From JBCCQL01 sp039414355 (GTDB lineage Bacteria > Planctomycetota > Planctomycetia > Pirellulales > Lacipirellulaceae), in contig JBCDJN010000002.1 in NCBI GenBank assembly GCA_039414355.1, positions 73,076 to 137,075 on the forward strand: a stretch of DNA of 64,000 nt, given 5' to 3'. The position numbers and the translations under genes are program-made. Shown here one piece after another: positions 51,501-58,643 of this stretch. The notes beneath the pieces are model-generated. The model had not been told where the DNA came from. It saw only the letters and a list, made by a program, of their open reading frames with translations, and did not search any database. Every line of letters starts with the position of its first letter. Position 1 is the stretch's first letter.

Positions 51501-52022
51501 GAGCCCCTCGAACGACTCAACCCCTTGGTTCTGCGGTCGGTTGCCCAGCTGCGAGCCGTTGTTGGTGTGGGCCCCGATGTGCCACTTGCCTACCGCCGCG
51601 GTGGCGTAGCCAACCGACTGCATCTTCTCCCAGATGGTGTCGACCTCCACCGGCAACCCCTGATTCAGGCCGCTGTTGATGGGGCCGGTGGCGTTGGCGA
51701 TGTTCGACTCGTACCCGAACCGCCCGCCGTACATGCCGGTGGTGAGCATCGCCCGCGAAGGGCTGCAGACCGACGCGGTGTAGGCGTTGGAGAACGTCAC
51801 GCCACCCGCCGCCAGCTCATCGAGACGCGGCGTTGGGATCTGGCTGGTGACGCCGGAGACCTGGTCTTGGAAGCCGAAGTCCACCCAACCCGCGTCGTCG
51901 CTGATGATCACGATGACGTTGGGCTGAGCGGCGGCGACGCCCGGCGAACTCTCGGCGCGGACGCCGGAGCCCTGGACGAACGCCGTAAGGCTGAGAGCGG
52001 CGATGAAGGCAGTGCGGAACAA
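48582..52022 (-). CDS. Sulfatase (formylglycine type) with LamG, dockerin-like repeats and PEP-CTERM tail
   Basis: This 1146-residue protein, more than twice the usual sulfatase length, has a signal peptide (FIAALSLTAFVQGSGVRA). The S1 sulfatase domain spans about residues 33-500: metal ligands in VIVIISDDAGWVDFG (Asp42, Asp43), the formylglycine cysteine Cys86 in CSPSRAMLTTG, GKWHIGAH, and the substrate region NDNGGDCCDGQPNASRNGPL. A beta-rich linker, a LamG-like domain (about 790-950: KRDATFELVFNV, GWRHLVGVIDLD, FDWAGGNPLGLGG), two dockerin-like loops (YNGDGIVNAADYTVWRDTLG, GDGDGVITLADYETWRNNYG) and PEP with a helix and LRSR follow. It would desulfate a polysaccharide outside the cell. A formylglycine-generating enzyme is not in the window. 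Confidence 0.93.
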   Translation of the reverse strand: MFRTAFIAALSLTAFVQGSGVRAESSPGVAAAQPNVIVIISDDAGWVDFGFQDQVSGVTSQIPTPRLDELAAGGVTFSNAYTASVCSPSRAMLTTGMYGGRFGYESNIANATGPINSGLNQGLPVEVDTIWEKMQSVGYATAAVGKWHIGAHTNNGSQLGNRPQNQGVESFEGLIGGSRSFFVGSATGTQELISTISDGAGSVASNQSIENQYSGEYVTDVFGDLTVDYIRDNHDGSQPFFMYSSFTAPHTPLQATDADLNDPRIAGLTGDRKIYAAMQLALDRNVGKIMDALDDPNGDGNTSDSIADNTLVVFLNDNGGDCCDGQPNASRNGPLRNGKGSQSDGGLRIPFIVAGAGVDPSVEGTVYDAPVHAIDVLPTAFEAGGGVIQPSDTIDGQNLLPFINGTAQGVPHENLYIRRNNNNQSAIRSGDWKLQYRGANGFFELYNLANDIGESNNVAAQNPEIVAQLQRAMTDFDVQMDKARVDNRASNVNQFDEFRFRESAFAVASWSTPSAWTNNQGGGNATMDEQDSYAGAVLVFQNRPQGDYTATNDLTRIGGLPYLANRIELVDRGGALTGDGKATINGRGVTLTKTLDGVGPQIRLDSAPAGEATYTYELAIDIDLYDDLEIVGDGTEEFQITGAVREYRPGRNVTKTGSAPLTLGGVVDLSGTLDLQGGRTAFTNGQVRGDVIARSGTVVRVGGVGIQPETPGVPPPDLVTAGLDLNYDAELDAPANSTWEDAALPPSNLNFGGSPSPVSVNSAEFPALSAAYSIPAAGIAGGPSDYFEGSDPRSKRDATFELVFNVTNTSAGSDQVLLEAGGVGRGVAVVLNDSTLTFNVDGESGDLNINTPVATGWRHLVGVIDLDTSTRGNDSIALYLDNQFIGSIANEDIFDWAGGNPLGLGGGVSSVTGVSSGTGNPFHGEIAIARYYTGNAFDAGEVAQNYQWLLVDEDGTPGTPAVTLALEGAFTQEAGSSLELDLLSTSDFDRVQATADAQLAGGLMVTGSSGFSPAAGDAYEVISASSVSGEFESLDLPQLTSDLMWQVDYGANSVTLRVTLAGDYNGDGIVNAADYTVWRDTLGQTVDQQTGADGDGDGVITLADYETWRNNYGMEVPPSPAAQTPEPTTLSLSVLIGVAGSTLRSR

Positions 52023-52103
52023 AGGTGCGTACCTCGGTCGTGGACCCGCAGGCGGCCGCTGCCGCCCGCGGATTAGGAAAGCTGCAGAGCAATGAGGAAG
52101 CGT

Positions 52104-53852
52104 CTAGAGACGTCGGCGACGCCCGCACAAGCAGACGCCGGTAGCCAGCAGCATTAGGCTGCCAGGCTCGGGAGCATTGGCCGCCAAGACGGCCGCCGTG
52201 GCGCCGAACTGGCTCTTCCACACCTGGTAGTCGCCGATACCAATAGGCCCGGCGCCGGCGACTCCCCGCGTGCCCGCAGGGAAGACCGTGGCGGCGTCGC
52301 CGCCGAGGTTGTCCCGCCACACGGTGTAGTCGGCCGCGTCGACCATGCCGTCGCCGTTGTAGTCGCCCCTTAGGCCAGCGGTGGTCACCTCAGCAAAGCG
52401 ATCGGCAACGTCTTGGGAGCTCAACGCTCCCGGCGTGTACTCGAACGCCGCAATCTGCCCAAGGAAGGGGAAGTCCACCACACCCGCGTTGTCGACACCG
52501 TTGATGGGCCCTTCCTGTGCGGTGCTGCCGGCAAAGCTGCTCGACTCGCCGCCCAAGCCGCCCTGGTTGCCACCGGACCAGTCGTTGATGTCCGTGGTGG
52601 TTGTCGAATTGCTGTCGACGAGCACTCCATTGACGTACAGCTCAAGGAAGTCGTCGTCTGAGAGCGAATCGGCGCTGAACGTGTTGTTGATCACGCCCAC
52701 GACCTGCGTCCAGTCGTCCGACGACAGCGTTGTGGAGACCGTCTGCTCGTTGCCCGGGAATTCTCCCTTGACGTAGAAGGAGAGCACGTCGTCTTGCAGG
52801 CTGAAGTAAGCCCCGCGCCCGCTGCCTCCCAGTTCGTAGAGGATCTGCTCGCCGCCGGTCAGGCTGTCCGGCTTGAACCAGATCTCGAACGAACCGTCTT
52901 GGCGGCTGGCTTGGGTTTCGTTTGCGAAGATGTTCAGGTCGAACACGTCCGCCCGGCCGCCAAAACGCCCGGTGCTGTTAATGTCGTAGGCCGCGGTGAT
53001 ACCTGGCACCGCCGAGTCGCTAATTGAGATGGGCGCTACGTCGTCGTCCACGGTGTAGAACTCGGCGGACGTGGCGACGGGTGTCCAGAACTCATCGTCA
53101 ATCGGCGTGTCGGCCGACGCGGCAAAGCGGTGCGCCGCGGCGCCGTTGGTCGTGGGTGGCGGGTCGGGCAGTTCAATGACCGGCGTGCCCGCGATCGTCC
53201 ACTTGTGGCCGGCGCCGCTTGGCTGCTGGTTGCCGTTGCTTAGCACGAAGTGCAGCCCGTCGGTGGGGTTCGGCGTGGTGTCGAACCGCGTGCGAATGGA
53301 ACTGGTGCTGTCCACGCTCACGGCAAATCCGGTGCTGGACGCCGTGAAGTTGATCGGCGTGTCGAAGACGGCCCAAGGCACCGTGGCGCCGAATGAATAC
53401 GCTTCGTCAACAATGCCGGCGCCGTTGTAGATCACGTCGCGCGTGGCGAGCACCGTTTCACCGTTGTCGAGCCCGTCCCACGCGTCGGGGTTGGCGCCGC
53501 CGCCGAGTTCGTAGAACGAGAACGTGAAGGTGCCGTTGGCGGTGTTGTTGACGGTTCCCATGTTGGGGTTCCGCAGCGGCAGGGCAATGCCGGTAATGGA
53601 AACCTCGGCGCCGATATCCCACGCCTCCTGATACACGACGGCGAAGTTGTAGGGGCCCGCGCCGTTGCCGGTGTCATTGGCGCGAAGGTCGAAGCTACCG
53701 AGTCCGGCGTGGGTAGCCGCGTCTACCAACAAGTCGTCACCGAGGAGTCCGGACCCAAGCGTGTAGCCGGGTTGAAAGGTCGCCTGGGCGCCGGCCGACG
53801 CGGCGAGCGCCAAGCCGAGGCCCGCCGAGAGCAGAGTTGCGCGAAGAGTCAT
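52104..53852 (-). CDS. Secreted LamG-domain protein with dockerin-like repeats and PEP-CTERM tail
   Basis: The ATG at 53852 gives 582 residues, with a good ribosome-binding site (AAGGAAAAAAGG). A signal peptide (LLSAGLGLALAASAGAQATF) is followed by a beta domain (about 25-235) like choice-of-anchor domains of PEP-CTERM proteins (VVYQEAWDIGAEVSITGIAL). A LamG-like domain spans about 315-490 (RQDGSFEIWFKPDSLTGGEQ, INDWSGGNQGGLGG). Then come the dockerin-like loop YNGDGMVDAADYTVWRDNLG, a weaker second one, and PEP, a helix and GRRRRL. No catalytic motif is visible. A glycan-binding or surface protein cotranscribed with the sulfatase 81 bases downstream is likely. Confidence 0.87.
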   Translation of the reverse strand: MTLRATLLSAGLGLALAASAGAQATFQPGYTLGSGLLGDDLLVDAATHAGLGSFDLRANDTGNGAGPYNFAVVYQEAWDIGAEVSITGIALPLRNPNMGTVNNTANGTFTFSFYELGGGANPDAWDGLDNGETVLATRDVIYNGAGIVDEAYSFGATVPWAVFDTPINFTASSTGFAVSVDSTSSIRTRFDTTPNPTDGLHFVLSNGNQQPSGAGHKWTIAGTPVIELPDPPPTTNGAAAHRFAASADTPIDDEFWTPVATSAEFYTVDDDVAPISISDSAVPGITAAYDINSTGRFGGRADVFDLNIFANETQASRQDGSFEIWFKPDSLTGGEQILYELGGSGRGAYFSLQDDVLSFYVKGEFPGNEQTVSTTLSSDDWTQVVGVINNTFSADSLSDDDFLELYVNGVLVDSNSTTTTDINDWSGGNQGGLGGESSSFAGSTAQEGPINGVDNAGVVDFPFLGQIAAFEYTPGALSSQDVADRFAEVTTAGLRGDYNGDGMVDAADYTVWRDNLGGDAATVFPAGTRGVAGAGPIGIGDYQVWKSQFGATAAVLAANAPEPGSLMLLATGVCLCGRRRRL

Positions 53853-53970
53853 GCCTTTTTTCCTTCTTGCTTCGTCTCGCCCCTGCTGTTCACAGATCGC
53901 GGGACTCATCGTTGTTGGTGCCGACGCCTAAAGGTGCTTGTCTCTCTTGGTCACAAATCAAACTTCAATA

Positions 53971-54004
53971 CCAACCCGCCCCGCTGCCCCGAGGGGCGGG
54001 TTGG
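53971..54004 (-). terminator. Hairpin after the small PEP-CTERM gene
   Basis: CCAACCCGCCCC and GGGGCGGGTTGG form a perfect 12-bp stem around a 10-base loop, 21 bases after the stop of the gene at 54025-54669. Only a weak T-containing tail (TATTGAAGTTTG on the minus strand) follows, so it may attenuate or partly terminate transcription rather than stop it, or protect the 3' end of an upstream transcript. Confidence 0.6.
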
Positions 54005-54024
54005 CTTGTCTAACAGTTAAGGCT

Positions 54025-54669
54025 CTACCGCCTCCGGCGAACCAGCCCGAGCGAGGCCAGCCCGAGCAACGCCGCCGCGCTGGGCTCGGGGATCACGGTG
54101 GCGGTGCCGCCGAGGCTGATCTTCAAGCCGTTTTGGCCAGACGGCGCCCCCGCGGCGTTGAAGCCCTTGAACCGAAGGTTGCCGGTCGATTCGATGCCGA
54201 TACGGAACCGATCGTTCAGCCCGTCAATCTCGCCGGTGATCGGGTTGTCGAAAATCGCGGTGTACTCATCGACCGCGCCGAGATACTGCAGCGAGGCCGA
54301 CTCGGACCCCAGCAACACGTCGTCGCTGCCGCCGAAGACGTTATCGGCGCCGAGGTAGGTAATGGTTATCGTCACGGTCTCTTCGGTCGTGGCGGTGCCG
54401 CCACGCGGGTTGAGTCCGATGCCCTCAAACGCGATATCAACCGGGCCCTGACCGACCGGGATATCCAGATCGCGCGCGGGGTTAAAGCTCGTGGCGGTGC
54501 CCGTGTCAAAACCACCCGTTGGCGTTACGTCATCGATGAAGATCTCGGTGAACGCCGTCGTAGGATCGACACCGGCTTGAAACATCGCCCCCTTCGCGTC
54601 GCTACTGGTCGCCGTTACCAAAGCGGCAACCGCGAACAGCGTGAGGGGGGAAACGGATTTCAATCTCAT
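54025..54669 (-). CDS. Small PEP-CTERM protein
   Basis: This 214-residue exported protein has a signal peptide (SPLTLFAVAALVTATSSDA). The body is beta-rich with Gly/Thr/Asp (FTEIFIDDVTPTGGFDTGTA, GIESTGNLRFKGFNA), without a known fold I can name. The tail IPEPSAAALLGLASLGLVRR plus RR is a PEP-CTERM signal. Unlike the other six PEP-CTERM proteins here it has no dockerin-like repeat. It sits in the ECF-sigma operon, between the lipoprotein and the LamG protein, and a strong hairpin follows. Likely a surface or matrix protein; function unknown. Confidence 0.82.
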   Translation of the reverse strand: MRLKSVSPLTLFAVAALVTATSSDAKGAMFQAGVDPTTAFTEIFIDDVTPTGGFDTGTATSFNPARDLDIPVGQGPVDIAFEGIGLNPRGGTATTEETVTITITYLGADNVFGGSDDVLLGSESASLQYLGAVDEYTAIFDNPITGEIDGLNDRFRIGIESTGNLRFKGFNAAGAPSGQNGLKISLGGTATVIPEPSAAALLGLASLGLVRRRR

Positions 54670-54775
54670 TGGAACTATCTCCGGGTGCAGGAAAAGAAGC
54701 TATTTGGTTGCCGAGTCAGATGACGCTATCAGTCAAACACGAAGAAGAAGCCGGTATTGTGTGTGGTATTGCAAT

Positions 54776-55210
54776 CTAACTGGTGAGTTCAAAATCCGCG
54801 TCATCCGTGCCGCCGCTTGGCACGTCGAACTCCAGTTCCGAGGGGTTCCGGTATCGCTTCGGCACACGCTCGGGAGTGACGATCTCAACCTTGTCGGAAT
54901 TCTTCGGATCGACGAGCCGTTGTTCGAGCGTGCTAACACTCACCACGTGCGGGCCAACTACGGCGCCGTTGCGGCCTTGATACGTCTCGAGCCGGAATCG
55001 CCCCTCCTCGTTCGTGACGGCGTGGGACGTGGGACCGACCAGCGTCGATTCGCCGCTGCGCTGCGGGATGAAGCGGACGATCGCGTTCGAGAGGGGCTCT
55101 CCGTCCAGCGTAACCACCCCGGATACGCTGGCGAAGTCAAACGGCCCGCCGCCGCACCCGGCGGCGCCAACCAACGCCAACAGCGGGAAGACTAGGAGCT
55201 TAGAACTCAC
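54776..55210 (-). CDS. Lipoprotein with carboxypeptidase-regulatory-like fold
   Basis: This 144-residue protein has a lipoprotein signal: hydrophobic LLVFPLLALVGAAGCGGG, with the lipobox Cys at residue 19. The mature part (VSGVVTLDGEPLSNAIVRFI onward) is a single transthyretin-like beta domain common in planctomycete lipoproteins next to DUF1559 genes; NEEGRFRLETYQGRNGAVVG is the typical second half. It starts inside the end of the DUF1559 gene (11-base overlap). It may help anchor or assemble the DUF1559 protein; this is inference. The 106 bases after it show nothing recognisable. Confidence 0.85.
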   Translation of the reverse strand: MSSKLLVFPLLALVGAAGCGGGPFDFASVSGVVTLDGEPLSNAIVRFIPQRSGESTLVGPTSHAVTNEEGRFRLETYQGRNGAVVGPHVVSVSTLEQRLVDPKNSDKVEIVTPERVPKRYRNPSELEFDVPSGGTDDADFELTS

Positions 55211-56273
55211 TATTCACAATCTCCTCTCCCGCGATCGTGCCCGTGGCCACGTACACGAAGGCGTCAACGGTGTCGGCGACCGATCGGACCGACCCGTCAC
55301 AGAAGCCAAACTGGGTGATGCCACCCGAGTGGATAGCGCTAAAGGTCCGGTAGCACAGCGAGGGAATGCCTCCACCGCCCGGCGGCCTGGCGCGGGCGTC
55401 GTTTACGCAGAACTGCTGATCGGCAATGCGGTAGAGCGACGTGTCGCCGCCGGTCGCCCGGATGAAGTGGCCTTTGTTGTGGTACCGCCAGCCGGATGCC
55501 CAGACTGTTCGACGGTCTGGCACCGTGAACGTGTAGGACTCTCCGATCAACGCCGTCTTCGACGTGCCGTCGGTGATCTGCCCCATCCGAATCGGGCCAG
55601 ACGAGGTCAGGTCGCTCGCCGCGGGCATAGGCCCTCGGAACTGCGACCACTCCCGGAAGACCGCCACGGCGCCCGGCTTGGAGTTCAACCGATCCCAGAA
55701 GACCGCGCCGCCGGGAACGACATAACCATTGTCGGGGTCGCCCACCAAGTCGACCGAACCACTCACGGCACGGTACGAAGCGGGCGCCCAGAGGTTGCCG
55801 TGCATCGAGAACGGGTCCCGCAGCGGGTCTTCAGGGCAGAGGTAACCCTCAATGACGGTCTGTCCCGCTTGCTGATTGGAAACGCCCGACGAGTTAACAG
55901 CCGTTGAGTTGTAGTGCTTCGCGCCGCTGAAATCGAAAAGGTCAAAGATCGCCTGCTGCTCAATCTGTGGCAGCAGCAGCGTCCCCCAGCTTGGGCCGAT
56001 TTCAGCCTTAGACCCGCCGGTGTTGCTGTCGTCGTCCGGGTAGAGACCCTTTCCCTCGACACCCGGGGGCAGCGTTCCTCGGGCTGACTCGTAGTTGAGG
56101 CACGCCAGCGCCATCTGCTTCAGGTTGTTCGCGCACTGGCTACGCCTCGCCGCGGCGCGGGCCGATTGCACCGCCGGCAGCAGCAGCGATACCAGGATGC
56201 CGATGATGGCGATAACGACGAGCAGCTCGACGAGGGTAAACCCGCGCGGCTTCGTAATTGGTCGATGCGTCAT
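55200..56273 (-). CDS. DUF1559 prepilin-like protein of the ECF-sigma operon
   Basis: This 357-residue protein has a prepilin leader and helix (RGFTLVELLVVIAIIGILVS), then LLPAVQSARAAARRSQC, YLCPEDP, and HSGGITQFGFCDGSVRSV at the C-terminus, all standard for DUF1559. It starts 29 bases after the FecR-like gene and overlaps the lipoprotein gene, so it belongs to the operon under the sigma factor. In planctomycetes the ECF sigma, FecR, DUF1559 and lipoprotein genes commonly go together. A role in surface display or uptake of polysaccharide is inferred. Confidence 0.9.
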   Translation of the reverse strand: MTHRPITKPRGFTLVELLVVIAIIGILVSLLLPAVQSARAAARRSQCANNLKQMALACLNYESARGTLPPGVEGKGLYPDDDSNTGGSKAEIGPSWGTLLLPQIEQQAIFDLFDFSGAKHYNSTAVNSSGVSNQQAGQTVIEGYLCPEDPLRDPFSMHGNLWAPASYRAVSGSVDLVGDPDNGYVVPGGAVFWDRLNSKPGAVAVFREWSQFRGPMPAASDLTSSGPIRMGQITDGTSKTALIGESYTFTVPDRRTVWASGWRYHNKGHFIRATGGDTSLYRIADQQFCVNDARARPPGGGGIPSLCYRTFSAIHSGGITQFGFCDGSVRSVADTVDAFVYVATGTIAGEEIVNSEF

Positions 56274-56302
56274 GCGTGCACAGTACCGTTGGGAGGACTG
56301 GG

Positions 56303-57961
56303 CTAGTGAGGAGTGTTCAGGGGAAGAGACTCGTTCGGGTCGTCGTCGGGCGTGAGGTCACGCACGACGAAGAACCCCCACTCAAAACGGTCGTTGAAAT
56401 TATCGCCGTCCGGGCCGACGCCAACGTAAACCGTCGAACCGGCTTTCAGCCGACCCAGCGGGCTCTCGAACTTCAGCACCCGCGGGCCGCGGCAGATGCC
56501 TTGGAGCGCGAGTGGCTGATCGTCAACGTGAACGACAACGTCGACCGTTTGCCGATTGTACGAGGAGTCCTTGCCGTCCGGCCTTCGGCTCTCCGGCCGA
56601 TGAATCCAGCCGGAGCGTACATAGTACACGCCATCAACAGGAACCGCGAACGCCGCGATGGCGTAGTGGTCGATCCCGTCGGGCGCCTGCAGGCTGCCCC
56701 AGCCCGTGTGACCGCTGGATTGCCGAAGCTTGACAATCGTACCCGGCGGACCAGGCCGGCGTGGGTCGCTGCCATTGGAGTCGTAGCACCCTTCGCCCTC
56801 AGGATCCCAGAGCAAGTTGCGGTAGTTCCGCGGGTCGCCGATCGGCCCGGCGTCGTTGGTCAGGTAACGCCAACCGCCGGATTGGCGGGGCAGGTCGGGG
56901 CCGCTGTAGTCGAAGTCGTGCTGATAACGGCCCTCGACAATCGCCTGCGAAGCGTCGGGGCGAGGTGGCAGCTCATCGGCGAGCCGCACCAGCGTGGCGT
57001 CTTGGCGGATGGCGTCGACATTGCCGTCTTCGGAGCGGACCGCGCCGCCGGCGTTGATGCGCCGCAGCGATTGCGGGTTGGTGTCGCCGGCGTCGGCGAC
57101 GTCCACGGCGCCGCGGGTCACGGCAACGTCCACGTTGCGGTTCTCGTCGACCGAAACAGCGAACTGCGTGCCGCGGTCGATGACTTGCAGCTTCGGCGTG
57201 TCGACGCGGAAGCCGTCCGCCCACGGCGGAACAACCGCGGCCAGCCGGCCTTGGTGCAGCAGGCCGGCGTTGTCGTTCACCGCCACAAACTCGGCGGGGC
57301 CTTCAAGCACGACCACGGCGCCGCGGCGGAACTCGATCTCGATCAAGCCCGACTCAAACCGCACGGCCGCGTCGCCCAGCAAAGTCTCGCCCTCGGAGAC
57401 CGTGGCGGAATCGTCGGCGAACTCAACTTCGGTCAGGCGAACGACCGTTGCGATTGACTCTTCGAGCGGCTCAGCGGCGTCCGCCTGGGCGCCGGCATCG
57501 GATGGGTCGTAGGTTGCGACGGCCGCCACGTCCGCTTCGGGCGTTGACCCGGGCAACACGACCGCACTCAGGCCGGCGGCGAGCAACAGCGTCGCGGCCA
57601 GGAACCCAAACCGGCTAAGCCGGCCGCGGGCGCCGCGTTCCAGCAATGGCAGCGTCGCCAACGGCGGATTGGCGGCTGACATATCGGCGTCCACCCCCGC
57701 CGTTGCGTCGACGAGTTCGGGGATCTGCTGTTCGACACTTCGCCGGACGCGGGCCAAGCGAACGGCGCCGTAGAGGTCGGCGTGCAGCGCGGCGTAGTCC
57801 AAGTACCAGGCCGCCGCGCGTGGGTTGCCGGTGAGCTGGGCTTCCAGATCGGCCGCGGCCTGCTTGTCGTCAGGTTCGGCTAGCAGGGCGCGATCGAAGA
57901 CCGCCAGCAAGGCGGCGGAGGGCTTCGTGTCGTCGGTTCGTCGCCGGGCGTCCTTGGTCAC
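56303..57961 (-). CDS. FecR-like membrane anti-sigma/sensor protein
   Basis: This 552-residue protein starts at a GTG (57961) overlapping the sigma-factor stop by 4 bases. The cytoplasmic N-terminus (about 1-110) is helical with ADLEAQLTGNPRAAAWYLDY. A single membrane helix (FGFLAATLLLAAGLSAVVLP, about 118-137) is followed by a FecR-type domain (about 200-320): SGLIEIEFRRGAVVVLEGPA, FRVDTPKLQVIDRGTQFAVS. The last 200 residues form a beta-rich domain (VEGRYQHDFDYSG, GTIVKLRQSSGHTGWGSLQA, VHVDDQPLALQG) that looks like a carbohydrate-binding or jelly-roll module. It would sense a ligand outside and control the sigma factor inside. Confidence 0.88.
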   Translation of the reverse strand: MTKDARRRTDDTKPSAALLAVFDRALLAEPDDKQAAADLEAQLTGNPRAAAWYLDYAALHADLYGAVRLARVRRSVEQQIPELVDATAGVDADMSAANPPLATLPLLERGARGRLSRFGFLAATLLLAAGLSAVVLPGSTPEADVAAVATYDPSDAGAQADAAEPLEESIATVVRLTEVEFADDSATVSEGETLLGDAAVRFESGLIEIEFRRGAVVVLEGPAEFVAVNDNAGLLHQGRLAAVVPPWADGFRVDTPKLQVIDRGTQFAVSVDENRNVDVAVTRGAVDVADAGDTNPQSLRRINAGGAVRSEDGNVDAIRQDATLVRLADELPPRPDASQAIVEGRYQHDFDYSGPDLPRQSGGWRYLTNDAGPIGDPRNYRNLLWDPEGEGCYDSNGSDPRRPGPPGTIVKLRQSSGHTGWGSLQAPDGIDHYAIAAFAVPVDGVYYVRSGWIHRPESRRPDGKDSSYNRQTVDVVVHVDDQPLALQGICRGPRVLKFESPLGRLKAGSTVYVGVGPDGDNFNDRFEWGFFVVRDLTPDDDPNESLPLNTPH

Positions 57962-58518
57962 GCGAGCCCCTCCTGCGCAAGCTGCGACTGAATGCAGCGG
58001 TAGAGCGAGGCGCGGATCCGCCCCAGCGAGTTGTAAACGCTGCCGGCGGTACGGCCGGCATCGGCGGCGAGCTGGCGGACGGCGCCGCGCCGCTCGTAGG
58101 CGCGCTCAACGAGCTCGCGGTCCGACGCGCCGAGCTTCTCCAGGCACGAAGCCAACGCCCGCCGCCGGGCGTGCCGCAGCTCCGGGTCTTGGGCCGACTG
58201 GGTCGCCGCCAGCAGATTGAGCACCTCGTCACTGAGCGGGGCGATCTGCCGGCTGCGGGCGAAGTTGAGCGCCTTGAACCTGGCAATCTGGCATCCCCAC
58301 GCCACAAAGCTGCTGCCGGCTTCGAACTGCTGGAACTTCTCCCACATGGTCAGCACGGTCTGTTGGAAGAGGTCTTCGGCGTCTTGGTGATTGCGGACAA
58401 TCGCGCACAGGAATCCCAGAAGCTGCGCCTCGTGCTGGGCGAGCAGTTCCAGGAACACGTTTTCGTCTCGCGGCGCCGAAGAACCCTCGGGGCCGCCTCC
58501 GCCTAGCTGATCCGGCAT
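57958..58518 (-). CDS. ECF-type RNA polymerase sigma factor
   Basis: The ATG at 58518 gives 186 residues (MPDQLGGGGPEG). A longer start at 58572 looks unlikely. Region 2 is clear: FLCAIVRNHQDAEDLFQQTV, then MWEKFQQFEAGSSFVAWGCQ. Region 4 reads LEKLGASDRELVERAYERRG, then RTAGSVYNSLGRIRASLYRC. The form matches the planctomycete ECF subgroup that lies next to FecR-like proteins. It is the first gene of a nine-gene minus-strand run ending at 44936, so it probably directs that run's own transcription. No zinc-binding anti-sigma factor is seen; the FecR-like partner takes that place. The 125 bases before it hold the promoter region. Confidence 0.93.
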   Translation of the reverse strand: MPDQLGGGGPEGSSAPRDENVFLELLAQHEAQLLGFLCAIVRNHQDAEDLFQQTVLTMWEKFQQFEAGSSFVAWGCQIARFKALNFARSRQIAPLSDEVLNLLAATQSAQDPELRHARRRALASCLEKLGASDRELVERAYERRGAVRQLAADAGRTAGSVYNSLGRIRASLYRCIQSQLAQEGLA

Positions 58519-58643
58519 GAGTCCGCATTGAAGAGGGGGACAGACTAGGATGTTGCCCCAGCCGACAATCACACACGGATTTGACAGAAAAGTGGTAGCC
58601 GCCGCCGATTCATGCCACGGCGAGCCCGTTCCGACCGCACGGC

